From assembly GCA_947627395.1 (NCBI GenBank), contig CANQVW010000004.1, positions 1 to 30,796 of the forward strand: DNA of 30,796 nt. Direction: 5' to 3'. A model generated the notes under the pieces. The model was not told the origin of the DNA. It did no database searches and saw only the letters and a program-made list of their open reading frames with translations. A program made the translations under genes and the position numbers. Of the stretch, positions 17,189 through 23,504 are shown one piece after another (position 1 is the stretch's first letter; the number at the start of each line of letters is the position of its first letter). This DNA is from an uncultured Bacilli bacterium (lineage in GTDB: Bacteria; Bacillota_I; Bacilli_A; ML615J-28; CAG-698).

Positions 17189-18247
17189 ATGTTAAAGATT
17201 ATTGGAAATATTCTAACTGACCCAAACTTTATTGGAGCTATTTTAGTTTCACTTGTATTTATTTTATTTGGTTTTATTTTAAGATATAAAAAAATCATAA
17301 ATAATGATTGCAAATCCTTTTTAACATTTCTTGTGTTAAAATTCGCATTACCAGCTATGGCTTTTTCTGCTTTTATGGCTGATTTTAAAACACAAGAATT
17401 TAAGGAAAATATTATGGTTTTTGTGATTTCTTTAGGATTGCACATTTTATTTATTGCTATTGGACAACTTATTTTAATTAAAGTTCCTAAGGATCGTAGA
17501 AAAGTTGTTTCCATCTTTTTAGTTGTTGGTCAATTAACTTTCTTCGCAATTCCTGTTTTAAAAACCATTTACAGTGAACATTATTCCGAAGTCATGATCC
17601 CAGCAAATATGATGACATTAGCATTTCGCTTAATTTTATATATTTATTGTTACTTTACGATTTCAAGATTGAAATTCTCAAAGAGTGAATTTAAATCTTC
17701 TATGAAAAATATCTTTTTAAATCCTGTTATGATTGCCATGTTTTTAGGTTTATTCATTTGGTTAACACAAGGTTGGATGCCTAAAGTAAAAATAGATGGT
17801 GAAAGTTTTTCTTTCTTAAGAATTGATAAAACTCTTCCAAGTGTTTACATGGTTATAACAACTGCGGAAAAATTAACAACACCTCTTGCAATGATTGTCA
17901 TTGGAACTATTTTGGGTGAAGCACATATTAAAGAAGCTTTAACTGACAAAGTTTCGTGGATCATTGCCATTGCAAAGACATTGATTATTCCTTTACTTTC
18001 ATTATGTCTTGTTGTGGCATTACAAGCAATTCATGTGGTTCATTTTAATGAATATGATGTTTCCGTCATTGTTATTGGAATGGGTGCTCCCCTTTCAGCT
18101 GTGGTAAGTACTTATTGTTCAACATTTAACAATGAAATGGAATTAGCTAGTCGTGTATGCTTTATTTCCACACTTCTTTGTATTATTACTTATCCTTTGT
18201 TATTTGTTTGCGTACATTTAATATTACAACTATCTATATTTGTTTAA
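17189..18247 (+). CDS. AEC family transporter (auxin efflux carrier-like permease)
   Basis: The 352-residue membrane protein has about ten hydrophobic segments in two groups of five, split by a polar stretch near 190-215, as in AEC (PF03547) permeases. The C-terminal half has IVIGTILGEAHIKEAL and ends MGAPLSAVVSTYCSTFNNEMELASRV, typical of the family. Bacterial members often move malate, malonate or other organic anions; the substrate here is unknown. The start ATG follows TTGGAG by 5 nt. It has its own promoter and ends at a terminator shared with the convergent HD gene. Confidence 0.88.
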   Translation: MLKIIGNILTDPNFIGAILVSLVFILFGFILRYKKIINNDCKSFLTFLVLKFALPAMAFSAFMADFKTQEFKENIMVFVISLGLHILFIAIGQLILIKVPKDRRKVVSIFLVVGQLTFFAIPVLKTIYSEHYSEVMIPANMMTLAFRLILYIYCYFTISRLKFSKSEFKSSMKNIFLNPVMIAMFLGLFIWLTQGWMPKVKIDGESFSFLRIDKTLPSVYMVITTAEKLTTPLAMIVIGTILGEAHIKEALTDKVSWIIAIAKTLIIPLLSLCLVVALQAIHVVHFNEYDVSVIVIGMGAPLSAVVSTYCSTFNNEMELASRVCFISTLLCIITYPLLFVCVHLILQLSIFV

Positions 18248-18248
18248 G

Positions 18249-18277
18249 AAAGCCTCAAGAATTCCTTGAGGTTTTTC
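18249..18277 (+). terminator. Terminator of the AEC gene
   Basis: CCTCAAG (18253-18259) pairs with CTTGAGG (18265-18271), extended by AAAG/TTTT-type pairs, followed by a T run. It lies just after the stop codon. Confidence 0.85.
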
Positions 18278-18282
18278 TAATC

Positions 18283-18825
18283 TTAATATTTTTTGATAGC
18301 TTCTAATAATGCATTTGAAAATACATGACTTACATATCCTAATTCATTTTGAATATATTCTGCTTCTTTTCGATATTCTATCGTTCTTTCTTTACTCCAT
18401 GTCGATACTTTACCAGAAAGATTAAATATTCTATCTGCCATTTTTACCATAGCAATTTCTTTTGGGCATTGTTTGATTCTTTCAATGCAATCTTTCATTT
18501 GTTCTTTGTACTTTATTTTAGGATTTTTACTTAATGCCAATACACCTTTCGCAATATCTTCATTAAATGAAGATTTTATTTCTTCATATGTTGTAGCTGT
18601 ATCTTCTAGGGTATCGTGAAGTAAAGCACAACAAACTAACAAATTCCAATTGATTTCTTTTCCATCTAATAATGCATATTTAATGGCATTTAAGGTAACA
18701 CCAATAAAATGAGCTGTATAAGGGATATATTTTGGATCTTTCATGGTTTGCCCATCATGTTTTTTTATGGCAAAAAACAACGCCCCTTTAACAATTACAT
18801 CATCCCATAACTCTATATGACTCAT
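18283..18825 (-). CDS. HD-domain protein, Mesh1/SpoT-like alarmone hydrolase
   Basis: The 180-residue protein is a stand-alone HD domain matching the hydrolase part of Rel/SpoT. It has HDGQTMKDPKYIPYTAH, with the metal His at the end, then ALLHDTLEDT (the HD pair plus the ED pair) and VKMADRIFNLSG with the late Asp. All four residue groups used to bind Mn and split (p)ppGpp in Rel proteins are kept, and the length is that of small alarmone hydrolases. No synthetase domain is present. I start at the ATG at 18825 (AAGGAG 7 nt upstream) rather than the ATG 39 bases earlier. It could instead be a nucleotide phosphohydrolase of another specificity. It converges on the AEC gene. Confidence 0.65.
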   Translation of the reverse strand: MSHIELWDDVIVKGALFFAIKKHDGQTMKDPKYIPYTAHFIGVTLNAIKYALLDGKEINWNLLVCCALLHDTLEDTATTYEEIKSSFNEDIAKGVLALSKNPKIKYKEQMKDCIERIKQCPKEIAMVKMADRIFNLSGKVSTWSKERTIEYRKEAEYIQNELGYVSHVFSNALLEAIKKY

Positions 18826-18953
18826 ATTTTTACTCCTTATATCTTTATGATAATTATATTCCATTTAATAAATATGTGATTTCAATGTTGATTTATCATT
18901 TTTTATTCATAAATAAATCTGCAAAATTTTTGTCAATAACATATGAAAATTTC

Positions 18954-18982
18954 TTGCTTTTTCTAGGTCACTGTGTTATAAT
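18954..18982 (+). promoter_or_regulatory. Promoter of tRNA-Lys
   Basis: TTGCTT (18954-18959), a 17-nt spacer and consensus TATAAT (18977-18982), 16 bases before the mature tRNA. Confidence 0.75.
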
Positions 18983-18998
18983 AATTGTACTTGATTAT

Positions 18999-19074
18999 GC
19001 ACCCTTAGCTCAGTTGGTAGAGCAATTGACTCTTAATCAATGGGTCTAGGGTTCGAGTCCCTAAGGGTGTACCA
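18999..19074 (+). tRNA. tRNA-Lys(CTT)
   Basis: The cloverleaf is complete: acceptor GCACCCT/AGGGTGT (G1-U72 is a wobble pair), D arm GCTC...GAGC, anticodon arm ATTGA-CTCTTAA-TCAAT with anticodon CTT, T arm TAGGG-TTCGAGT-CCCTA, and an encoded CCA. It reads the AAG Lys codon. A promoter and a terminator bracket it. Confidence 0.95.
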
Positions 19075-19083
19075 TCTTGTAAT

Positions 19084-19135
19084 AATCCGAACTTTGTAGT
19101 GTTTGCCTACGACAAGTTCGGATTTATTATTTTCT
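19084..19135 (+). terminator. Terminator of tRNA-Lys
   Basis: AATCCGAACTT (19084-19094) pairs with AAGTTCGGATT (19114-19124); an inner GTAG/CTAC helix caps the stem, and a T-rich tail follows. It closely resembles the terminator at 20341. Confidence 0.8.
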
Positions 19136-19166
19136 TCAAGAAATAAAAATAACGGCGGAAAAAATT

Positions 19167-20057
19167 TTAGTATTTCACTTTGAAGTAATCGAGCCAGACT
19201 TTGAATTTGTTCTGCGCAGCAAGGCAGGTGTCGCGCAAATATCCGCGCTCACTTTTCCATTCTTTCAAGCCGCGGTAGTAAAACAGTTTCAATTCCTCAT
19301 CGATGATGAGCGGCACGATATTGTATTTCAGGCATTCTTTAAAGAGGAGAAGCCGCCCTATCCTACCATTGCCGCCTTGAAAGGGATGGATACACTCAAA
19401 ACGATAATGAAAATCCAACAGATCGTCAAAGGACTTGTCTTTGTTTGAATTGTATTCAAAAAGCAGTTCTTTCATCTTTTTGGCAACTTCTTCGGGACTC
19501 GCCGTATACATATCCCCGACGGTGTTGGGGAGCCTTTTGTAATCTCCGACCATAAACCATGATTGCCGCGAATCGGTCGTTCCGTTTTTCAGTGTGCGGT
19601 GCAGTTCTTTGATAAAAGCCTCCGTGATCGGTTTTTTCGCGCTCTCGATGATGAGGTCGATACACTTGAAATGGTTCGCCGTTTCGACAATATCATCCAC
19701 TCTTACCGAGCCGCTGTCGATTGCAATCGTGTTCGTCTCAAAAATGTATCGTGTCTGGTCATGAGTAAGGCGGCTGCCCTCGATATGGTTGGAATTATAC
19801 GTCAATTCGATCTGGACTTTATGATAAATACCGCCCGAAAGTTTCGCGTTTTTCTCGGCAATCAGCACTTCTAACAACGTGGTGGGGGCGGTCGATTTTT
19901 TATTGATCCGATCGGGCTTTTGCGCATCCCAAGGAATATTCCACGTCTTTCCCGTCAGAAAAGCACCATCGATTTTCCCGAGCGCACAATAATTTCGAAC
20001 ACTCCGTTCGGACAAATTCCATTTCTTTGCCGTTTCGGTTACGGAAAGATACTTCAT
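19167..20057 (-). CDS. Fic family AMP-transferase-type protein with N-terminal HTH
   Basis: The 296-residue protein has an excisionase/MerR-like helix-turn-helix at about 1-45 (SVTETAKKWNLSERSVRNYC). The Fic domain follows, with core motif HPFQGGNGRIGR at 224-235: catalytic His224, the anion-binding glycines and Arg235 are all present. The preceding SNHIEG (89-94) fits the inhibitory [S/T]xxxE[G/N] helix at the N side of the domain, so this is a class II, self-inhibited Fic enzyme that likely adds AMP or another nucleotide group to a protein target. GC is clearly higher than around it: 50% in 19201-19260 against 22% in 12601-12660. That, with its place between a tRNA and a tRNA-like fragment, suggests horizontal transfer. 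The start ATG follows GAGGTGA. Confidence 0.88.
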   Translation of the reverse strand: MKYLSVTETAKKWNLSERSVRNYCALGKIDGAFLTGKTWNIPWDAQKPDRINKKSTAPTTLLEVLIAEKNAKLSGGIYHKVQIELTYNSNHIEGSRLTHDQTRYIFETNTIAIDSGSVRVDDIVETANHFKCIDLIIESAKKPITEAFIKELHRTLKNGTTDSRQSWFMVGDYKRLPNTVGDMYTASPEEVAKKMKELLFEYNSNKDKSFDDLLDFHYRFECIHPFQGGNGRIGRLLLFKECLKYNIVPLIIDEELKLFYYRGLKEWKSERGYLRDTCLAAQNKFKVWLDYFKVKY

Positions 20058-20076
20058 TCAAAATCACCTCACGATA

Positions 20077-20105
20077 AGTATAGCACAAAATCGGCAAAAA
20101 AGCAA
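20077..20105 (-). promoter_or_regulatory. Promoter of the Fic gene
   Basis: TTGCTT (20100-20105), a 17-nt spacer and TATACT (20077-20082) on the minus strand, about 20 bp before the start codon. Confidence 0.6.
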
Positions 20106-20287
20106 AGATTATCGCATCTGAGTTTATTGTTTTTTGCCGTTATCGGTAATTGGTATTAGAAACTTTACATTGAGCGTTTACACCTGAACAAAATAAAACA
20201 AGAGAAAAGTTACCGTCAAAACACGCAATAAAAAGACAAACATTCAAAACGTAAAAAACGGCTGTTTTTAGCCATTTTGAACGTTAT

Positions 20288-20333
20288 GCTCCCTAAGGGA
20301 CCGTTGCAAGTTCGATTTTCGTTGGGAGTACCA
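20288..20333 (+). other. tRNA-like 3' fragment, possible integration scar
   Basis: The end has the tRNA pattern: a T-loop TTCGATT, then TTCGT, TGGGAGT, A and CCA. GCTCCC (20288-20293) can pair with GGGAGT (20324-20329). The segment CCCTAAGGG resembles the anticodon region of tRNA-Arg(CCT). The D arm and a true 5' half are missing, and the T stem has a mismatch, so it is not a working tRNA. It is followed, as tRNA-Lys is, by a hairpin beginning ATCCRAACTTTGT. I read it as a truncated tRNA at the island's right edge. Confidence 0.4.
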
Positions 20334-20340
20334 AATGATG

Positions 20341-20383
20341 ATCCAAACTTTGTTATTCTTATGAATAAAGTTTGGATTTTTTT
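20341..20383 (+). terminator. Terminator after the tRNA-like fragment
   Basis: ATCCAAACTTTGTT (20341-20354) pairs with AATAAAGTTTGGAT (20364-20377) through 14 bp with one G-T pair and a 9-nt loop. Seven T residues follow on the plus strand. Confidence 0.85.
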
Positions 20384-20509
20384 CAAAAATAACAAAGAAC
20401 AACATATTTATCTTCGATTTTAAAATCATAAAGTAAAACAAGGTACAGTCTAAAAAAAGCAAACACCTAATTTCACTATGATATTGTTTTAAGATTAAAA
20501 ACTTCCTAT

Positions 20510-20836
20510 TTAATGAAGTAATGATTTATAATATTCACCAAAGATAGCCATACTTTCTAAAGTTTTGTTTAATTCTTTTCCTAAATCTGTCATTCCATAT
20601 TCAACATGAGGTGGATTTGTTTTAAAATCATTTCTTAATACAATCCCATCTTTCTCAAGTTCTCTAAGATTTTCTGTTAATACCTTTTGTGATATACCAT
20701 CTAATGATCTTAATAGTTCATTAAATCGCCAATTTCTTTCCATCAAATTTCTAATAATCAATAATTTCCATTTACTACCAATTAGACTAATTGTTGTTGC
20801 AATAGGGCATTCCGGTAAATCACTTTTTCTTCTCAT
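20510..20836 (-). CDS. HxlR family winged-helix transcriptional regulator
   Basis: The 108-residue protein fits HxlR regulators closely: CPIATTISLIGSKWKLLIIRNL, then WRFNELLRSLDGISQKVLTENLRELEKDGI, then PPHVEYGMTDLG. The N-terminal Cys in CPI is the residue used for redox or electrophile sensing in several relatives (YodB, HypR). The recognition helix is in ISQKVLTENLRELE. It is divergent from the cupin gene, and the shared intergenic operator suggests it regulates that gene and itself. The start ATG has GAGGAG 6 nt upstream and a TATAAT at 20863-20868. Confidence 0.92.
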   Translation of the reverse strand: MRRKSDLPECPIATTISLIGSKWKLLIIRNLMERNWRFNELLRSLDGISQKVLTENLRELEKDGIVLRNDFKTNPPHVEYGMTDLGKELNKTLESMAIFGEYYKSLLH

Positions 20837-20897
20837 TTTTATCTCCTCGTGTTATTACTCTTATTATATCACAGATTATCTAAAAAAAGATGTAGTT

Positions 20898-20942
20898 ACT
20901 TTTAAGTGCGTACTTGTTATCCTAAATGTTCTATGATATGAT
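20898..20942. promoter_or_regulatory. HxlR-type operator and cupin promoter
   Basis: Two overlapping palindromes, ACTT-TT-AAGT (20898-20907) and AAGT-GCGT-ACTT (20904-20915), share a half site. The second overlaps TTGTTA (20914-20919), the -35 box of the plus-strand promoter; the -10 is TATGAT (20937-20942) after 17 nt. A bound dimer or pair of dimers would block the cupin promoter. Confidence 0.55.
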
Positions 20943-20964
20943 ATTGGTAAAGGAGATGAATCTA

Positions 20965-21318
20965 ATGAAAAATTTTAAAAAAGTTAGTTTAAAAAATTTA
21001 CCAAGAGAGGAAATGCACGAATCATTAGGTCTTACAGGTGCTGAAATTAGTGTGAATACTTTACCTGCTGGTGGTTGTGTTCCTTTTGTTCACGCCCACA
21101 AAAAGAATGAAGAAATTTATTTTATTCTAAGTGGAGAAGGAAAAGTGGTTGTTGATGATGAAGTTGTCACTTTAAAGAAGGGTGATTTTGTCAAAATAGC
21201 TCCACAAGCAAGTCGTCAATTCTTTGCTTCTGATCATCAAGAAATTACTTATATGTGTATTCAAGTTAAAGAAAATTCTTTAGAAGAATTTACAGCAAAC
21301 GATGCTATTCTAAAATAA
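20965..21318 (+). CDS. Small cupin-domain protein
   Basis: The 117-residue single cupin has motif 1 PFVHAHKKNEEIYFILSGEG (two His and one Glu as metal ligands) and motif 2 GDFVKIAPQASRQFF, in which the usual final His is replaced near Arg/Gln. It is a beta-barrel likely to bind a metal and a small molecule; the reaction is unknown. The start is the ATG at 20965, 9 nt after AAAGGAG; upstream in-frame ATGs sit too close to or before that site. It is divergent from the HxlR regulator, which suggests a response to electrophiles, oxidants or a related signal. Confidence 0.85.
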   Translation: MKNFKKVSLKNLPREEMHESLGLTGAEISVNTLPAGGCVPFVHAHKKNEEIYFILSGEGKVVVDDEVVTLKKGDFVKIAPQASRQFFASDHQEITYMCIQVKENSLEEFTANDAILK

Positions 21319-21329
21319 ACAATAAAAAT

Positions 21330-21378
21330 AGATCCTAACAAGAAGATAGTTTTATCCCTTGAAAGGATCTTTTATTTT
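21330..21378. terminator. Bidirectional terminator between the cupin and zinc-ribbon genes
   Basis: AGATCCT (21330-21336) pairs with AGGATCT (21364-21370), with an inner GATA/TATC helix. T-rich tracts lie on both sides, serving the plus-strand cupin gene and the minus-strand gene that ends at 21398. Confidence 0.6.
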
Positions 21379-21397
21379 AGTTGATTATTTATGTTTA

Positions 21398-22315
21398 TTA
21401 TTTACGATCCACTGCTTGTTGCATTTTAATATCTCTAATATAAGCATGAGAAAGTAATTTGCAATAATGTGAACCATGTGTAAAGCCAAAAACAATGTTC
21501 ACTTTCGTTTTGTTTTCACTAAAGACGTTACAATAACTCTTTCCATTGATTATAACTTCATACCTACCACCTTCAGTAAGTGAAAGTATCATATGAAATT
21601 TTGACCCGACTTGGGCAATAGTTTGATTATTTAGGAAAAACTGTCCTCCTGTTTGTTCAATATGGGCAGAAATAATACCTAATGATATATATAAGAATCC
21701 ACCTGGATGGGGTTTAATTGTACTTGTATCAACATCACATTCAATAACAAAATCATCTTGTTCACCAATTCTATAATAAACGCCTTCATTCATTTCACTT
21801 ATATTATATCCATGAAATTCAATATCCTTTTCATTTGTAACAACATGAACCATAGGCTCATTAAACCTTCTTCCACTAGGATGATGTTGAATACGATCAA
21901 ATTTAGTCCAAGTAACATTACTAAAGGTAACAATTTTAACTTCTTTACCTTGCGGAAGAGTGACTTTTTCTCCAGCACGTTTCAATGCTGAAGCTGAAGG
22001 AAGTGAATAATCTAAAGTAAGTTCATGACAATAAATACAATCAAATTGATACTCCATATCCTGTGAACATGGATGATTCTTTTGAGAACATTTACAACCA
22101 CCTACTACTCTTGATCCACATTTTAAACATGGAAGTAAGGCTTGATTTGTTTCAAATTGATTTTGCCTAATTTCCGAATAAATTAATTCTGCTTCTTCAT
22201 CAGAAAGGTTTGTAAAATTAACAACATTCCATCTTCCATTTTCTTGTTTAATTTCTAAAGCAAAGTGTTGCTTATATTTTTTACAATAAGCTTTAATGAT
22301 TTTTGTGTTTTCCAT
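21398..22315 (-). CDS. Zinc-ribbon protein with TerY-C-like N-terminus and beta-sandwich C-terminus
   Basis: The 305-residue protein has two parts. Residues 1 to about 105 carry eight Cys in pairs: LPCLKCGSRVVGGCKC, NHPC and FDCIYC, a double zinc-ribbon. Its start KIIKAYCKKYKQHFALEIK and later cysteines remind me of the TerY-C metal-binding domain, but no VWA or Ter protein is nearby. Residues about 125-300 are rich in beta strands with repeated aromatic and Gly patterns (GGFLYISLG, GGQFFLNNQTIA, GGRYEVIINGKSY), like a concanavalin/LamG-type sandwich. It is predicted cytoplasmic, with no signal peptide. The start is the ATG at 22315, 5 nt after GGAG. The TerY-C reading is from memory, and the function is unknown. 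Confidence 0.6.
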   Translation of the reverse strand: MENTKIIKAYCKKYKQHFALEIKQENGRWNVVNFTNLSDEEAELIYSEIRQNQFETNQALLPCLKCGSRVVGGCKCSQKNHPCSQDMEYQFDCIYCHELTLDYSLPSASALKRAGEKVTLPQGKEVKIVTFSNVTWTKFDRIQHHPSGRRFNEPMVHVVTNEKDIEFHGYNISEMNEGVYYRIGEQDDFVIECDVDTSTIKPHPGGFLYISLGIISAHIEQTGGQFFLNNQTIAQVGSKFHMILSLTEGGRYEVIINGKSYCNVFSENKTKVNIVFGFTHGSHYCKLLSHAYIRDIKMQQAVDRK

Positions 22316-22348
22316 AATCTCTCCATCCATTTTTCTAACAATATTTTG

Positions 22349-22392
22349 TTGTACTTTCTATTAAGTGTACAATATTTTATATATCTTGTCAA
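22349..22392 (-). promoter_or_regulatory. Promoter with overlapping palindrome for the zinc-ribbon gene
   Basis: Minus strand: TTGACA (22387-22392), a 17-nt spacer, then TACACT (22364-22369). A 24-bp element with TTGTAC (22349-22354) and GTACAA (22367-22372) half sites spans the -10 and the start, consistent with a repressor site. The repressor is unknown. Confidence 0.6.
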
Positions 22393-22415
22393 CATAATGG
22401 TGAAATAGCTGAAAA

Positions 22416-23300
22416 TTATTGTTCCTTTGTACGATCATTTCCTAAAAAGAAAACAGCTAAAGTATCTGGTCCAGAATGGCTACCAATAACAGGACCTATA
22501 TAATGAATAATAATTTCATTATTAGGAAAATGCTGATGAATTTGTTCTTTCATATAATTTGCATCCTCAATACAATCTCCGTGTGAAATATAAAATAACT
22601 GTCCATCAGGATGTTCAATAGTTTTTAACATCTGATCAACAATTGCATCAATGGACTGTTTTCTTCCTCGTGTTTTTCCTGTTTGTACGAGTTTTCCATC
22701 TAAAGAAACATGTAATAAAGGTTTAACTCTTAAAACAGTTCCTAAAACAGCCATCATAAAGGAAAGTCTTCCACCTCTTCTTAAAAAGTTTAAATCACCG
22801 ACAGTAAATAAATGATCTACCTTTGTTTTATTTTCTTCAATCCATTGATAAATTTCATGAATTGTTTTTCCACTTTGTTTCATTCTAGCACAATAAGTTA
22901 CAAGCAATCCTTGTCCCATAGAAGCACATAACGAATCAGCACATAAAATAATTTGGTTTGGATATTTAGTTTGTAATTCATCAGCTACACTTCGACTTGA
23001 ATTATAACTTCCTGATAATGCGGAAGAAAAAGAAATAGATAAAATATCTTTTCCTTCTTGTAAATATTTTTCAAAACATTCTTCATATCTTCCTTCAACA
23101 ATCTGTGATGTGACAGCTTTTTTTCCATTCCTTAACAATTGGTAAAAATCACTATTTTTAATTTCTCTTTCATCTAAATAATTATAATAATCTTTTCCTT
23201 CAATTGTTGCCACCATCGGTATGACTTCTACTTCTAATTCTTTTACAATTTCATCTGATAAGTCACAACATGAATCTGTGATAATGATAAATTCGTTCAT
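22416..23300 (-). CDS. DegV family fatty-acid-binding protein, second copy
   Basis: The 294-residue protein has the DegV pattern: IIITDSCCDLSDEI, AVTSQIVEGRY, SFSSALSGSYNSSRSVADEL, CADSLCASMGQG, DLNFLRRGGRLS, and a C-terminal GSHSGPDTLAVFF. It is divergent in sequence from the DegV at 5949-6794, so the two are likely paralogs of different fatty-acid or ligand preference, as FakB1 and FakB2 are in staphylococci (inference). The start ATG follows AGGGGAA. Its strong promoter shares a palindrome with the divergent DUF1836 gene, implying joint control. Confidence 0.92.
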   Translation of the reverse strand: MNEFIIITDSCCDLSDEIVKELEVEVIPMVATIEGKDYYNYLDEREIKNSDFYQLLRNGKKAVTSQIVEGRYEECFEKYLQEGKDILSISFSSALSGSYNSSRSVADELQTKYPNQIILCADSLCASMGQGLLVTYCARMKQSGKTIHEIYQWIEENKTKVDHLFTVGDLNFLRRGGRLSFMMAVLGTVLRVKPLLHVSLDGKLVQTGKTRGRKQSIDAIVDQMLKTIEHPDGQLFYISHGDCIEDANYMKEQIHQHFPNNEIIIHYIGPVIGSHSGPDTLAVFFLGNDRTKEQ

Positions 23301-23379
23301 TGTATTCCCCTTTTATTTACATTTTATGTTTACTCTTAATGTTTTATGTATTATAATAGTTGATGTTCTATAACCTTAC

Positions 23380-23467
23380 ATAGTTTGCAAAACTATTATA
23401 CAACGTTTTGTAAATAAAGTCAATAGTTTTAAAAAACTATTGACTTTAAAAAGGAATATGATATAAT
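23380..23467. promoter_or_regulatory. Divergent promoters within a nested palindrome array (degV/DUF1836)
   Basis: A 32-bp palindrome (23416-23447; arms AAAGTCAATAGTTTT, 2-nt centre) is perfect. Each arm contains a TTGACT -35 box: the minus one (23418-23423) pairs with TATAAT (23395-23400) after 17 nt, the plus one (23440-23445) with TATAAT (23462-23467) after 16 nt. A second site, ATAGTTT-GCA-AAACTAT (23380-23396), repeats the inner half sites over the degV -10 and start. A third, TACAA-CGTT-TTGTA (23399-23412), fills the spacer. Confidence 0.8.
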
Positions 23468-23504
23468 ATCATATAGAATCGATAAAAACAAATGGGGTGA
23501 ATCT

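Larger units (their letters stand above)
20058..20509. other. 452-bp region without a gene: Fic promoter, tRNA-like fragment, terminator
   Basis: From left to right it holds the Fic promoter (20077-20105), a stretch with short inverted repeats such as GGCT/AGCC near 20263-20277, a tRNA-like 3' fragment (20288-20333) and a strong terminator (20341-20383). The rest, up to the HxlR gene, is AT-rich with nothing I recognise. An open minus-strand frame over this structure has no ribosome binding site and is not called. Confidence 0.6.

Noticed and set aside
17152..17514. 120-codon minus-strand frame
   Set aside because: It is the antisense shadow of the AEC transporter gene.
20268..20462. 64-codon minus-strand frame
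   Set aside because: It reads through the strong terminator hairpin and tRNA-like fragment and lacks a start signal.
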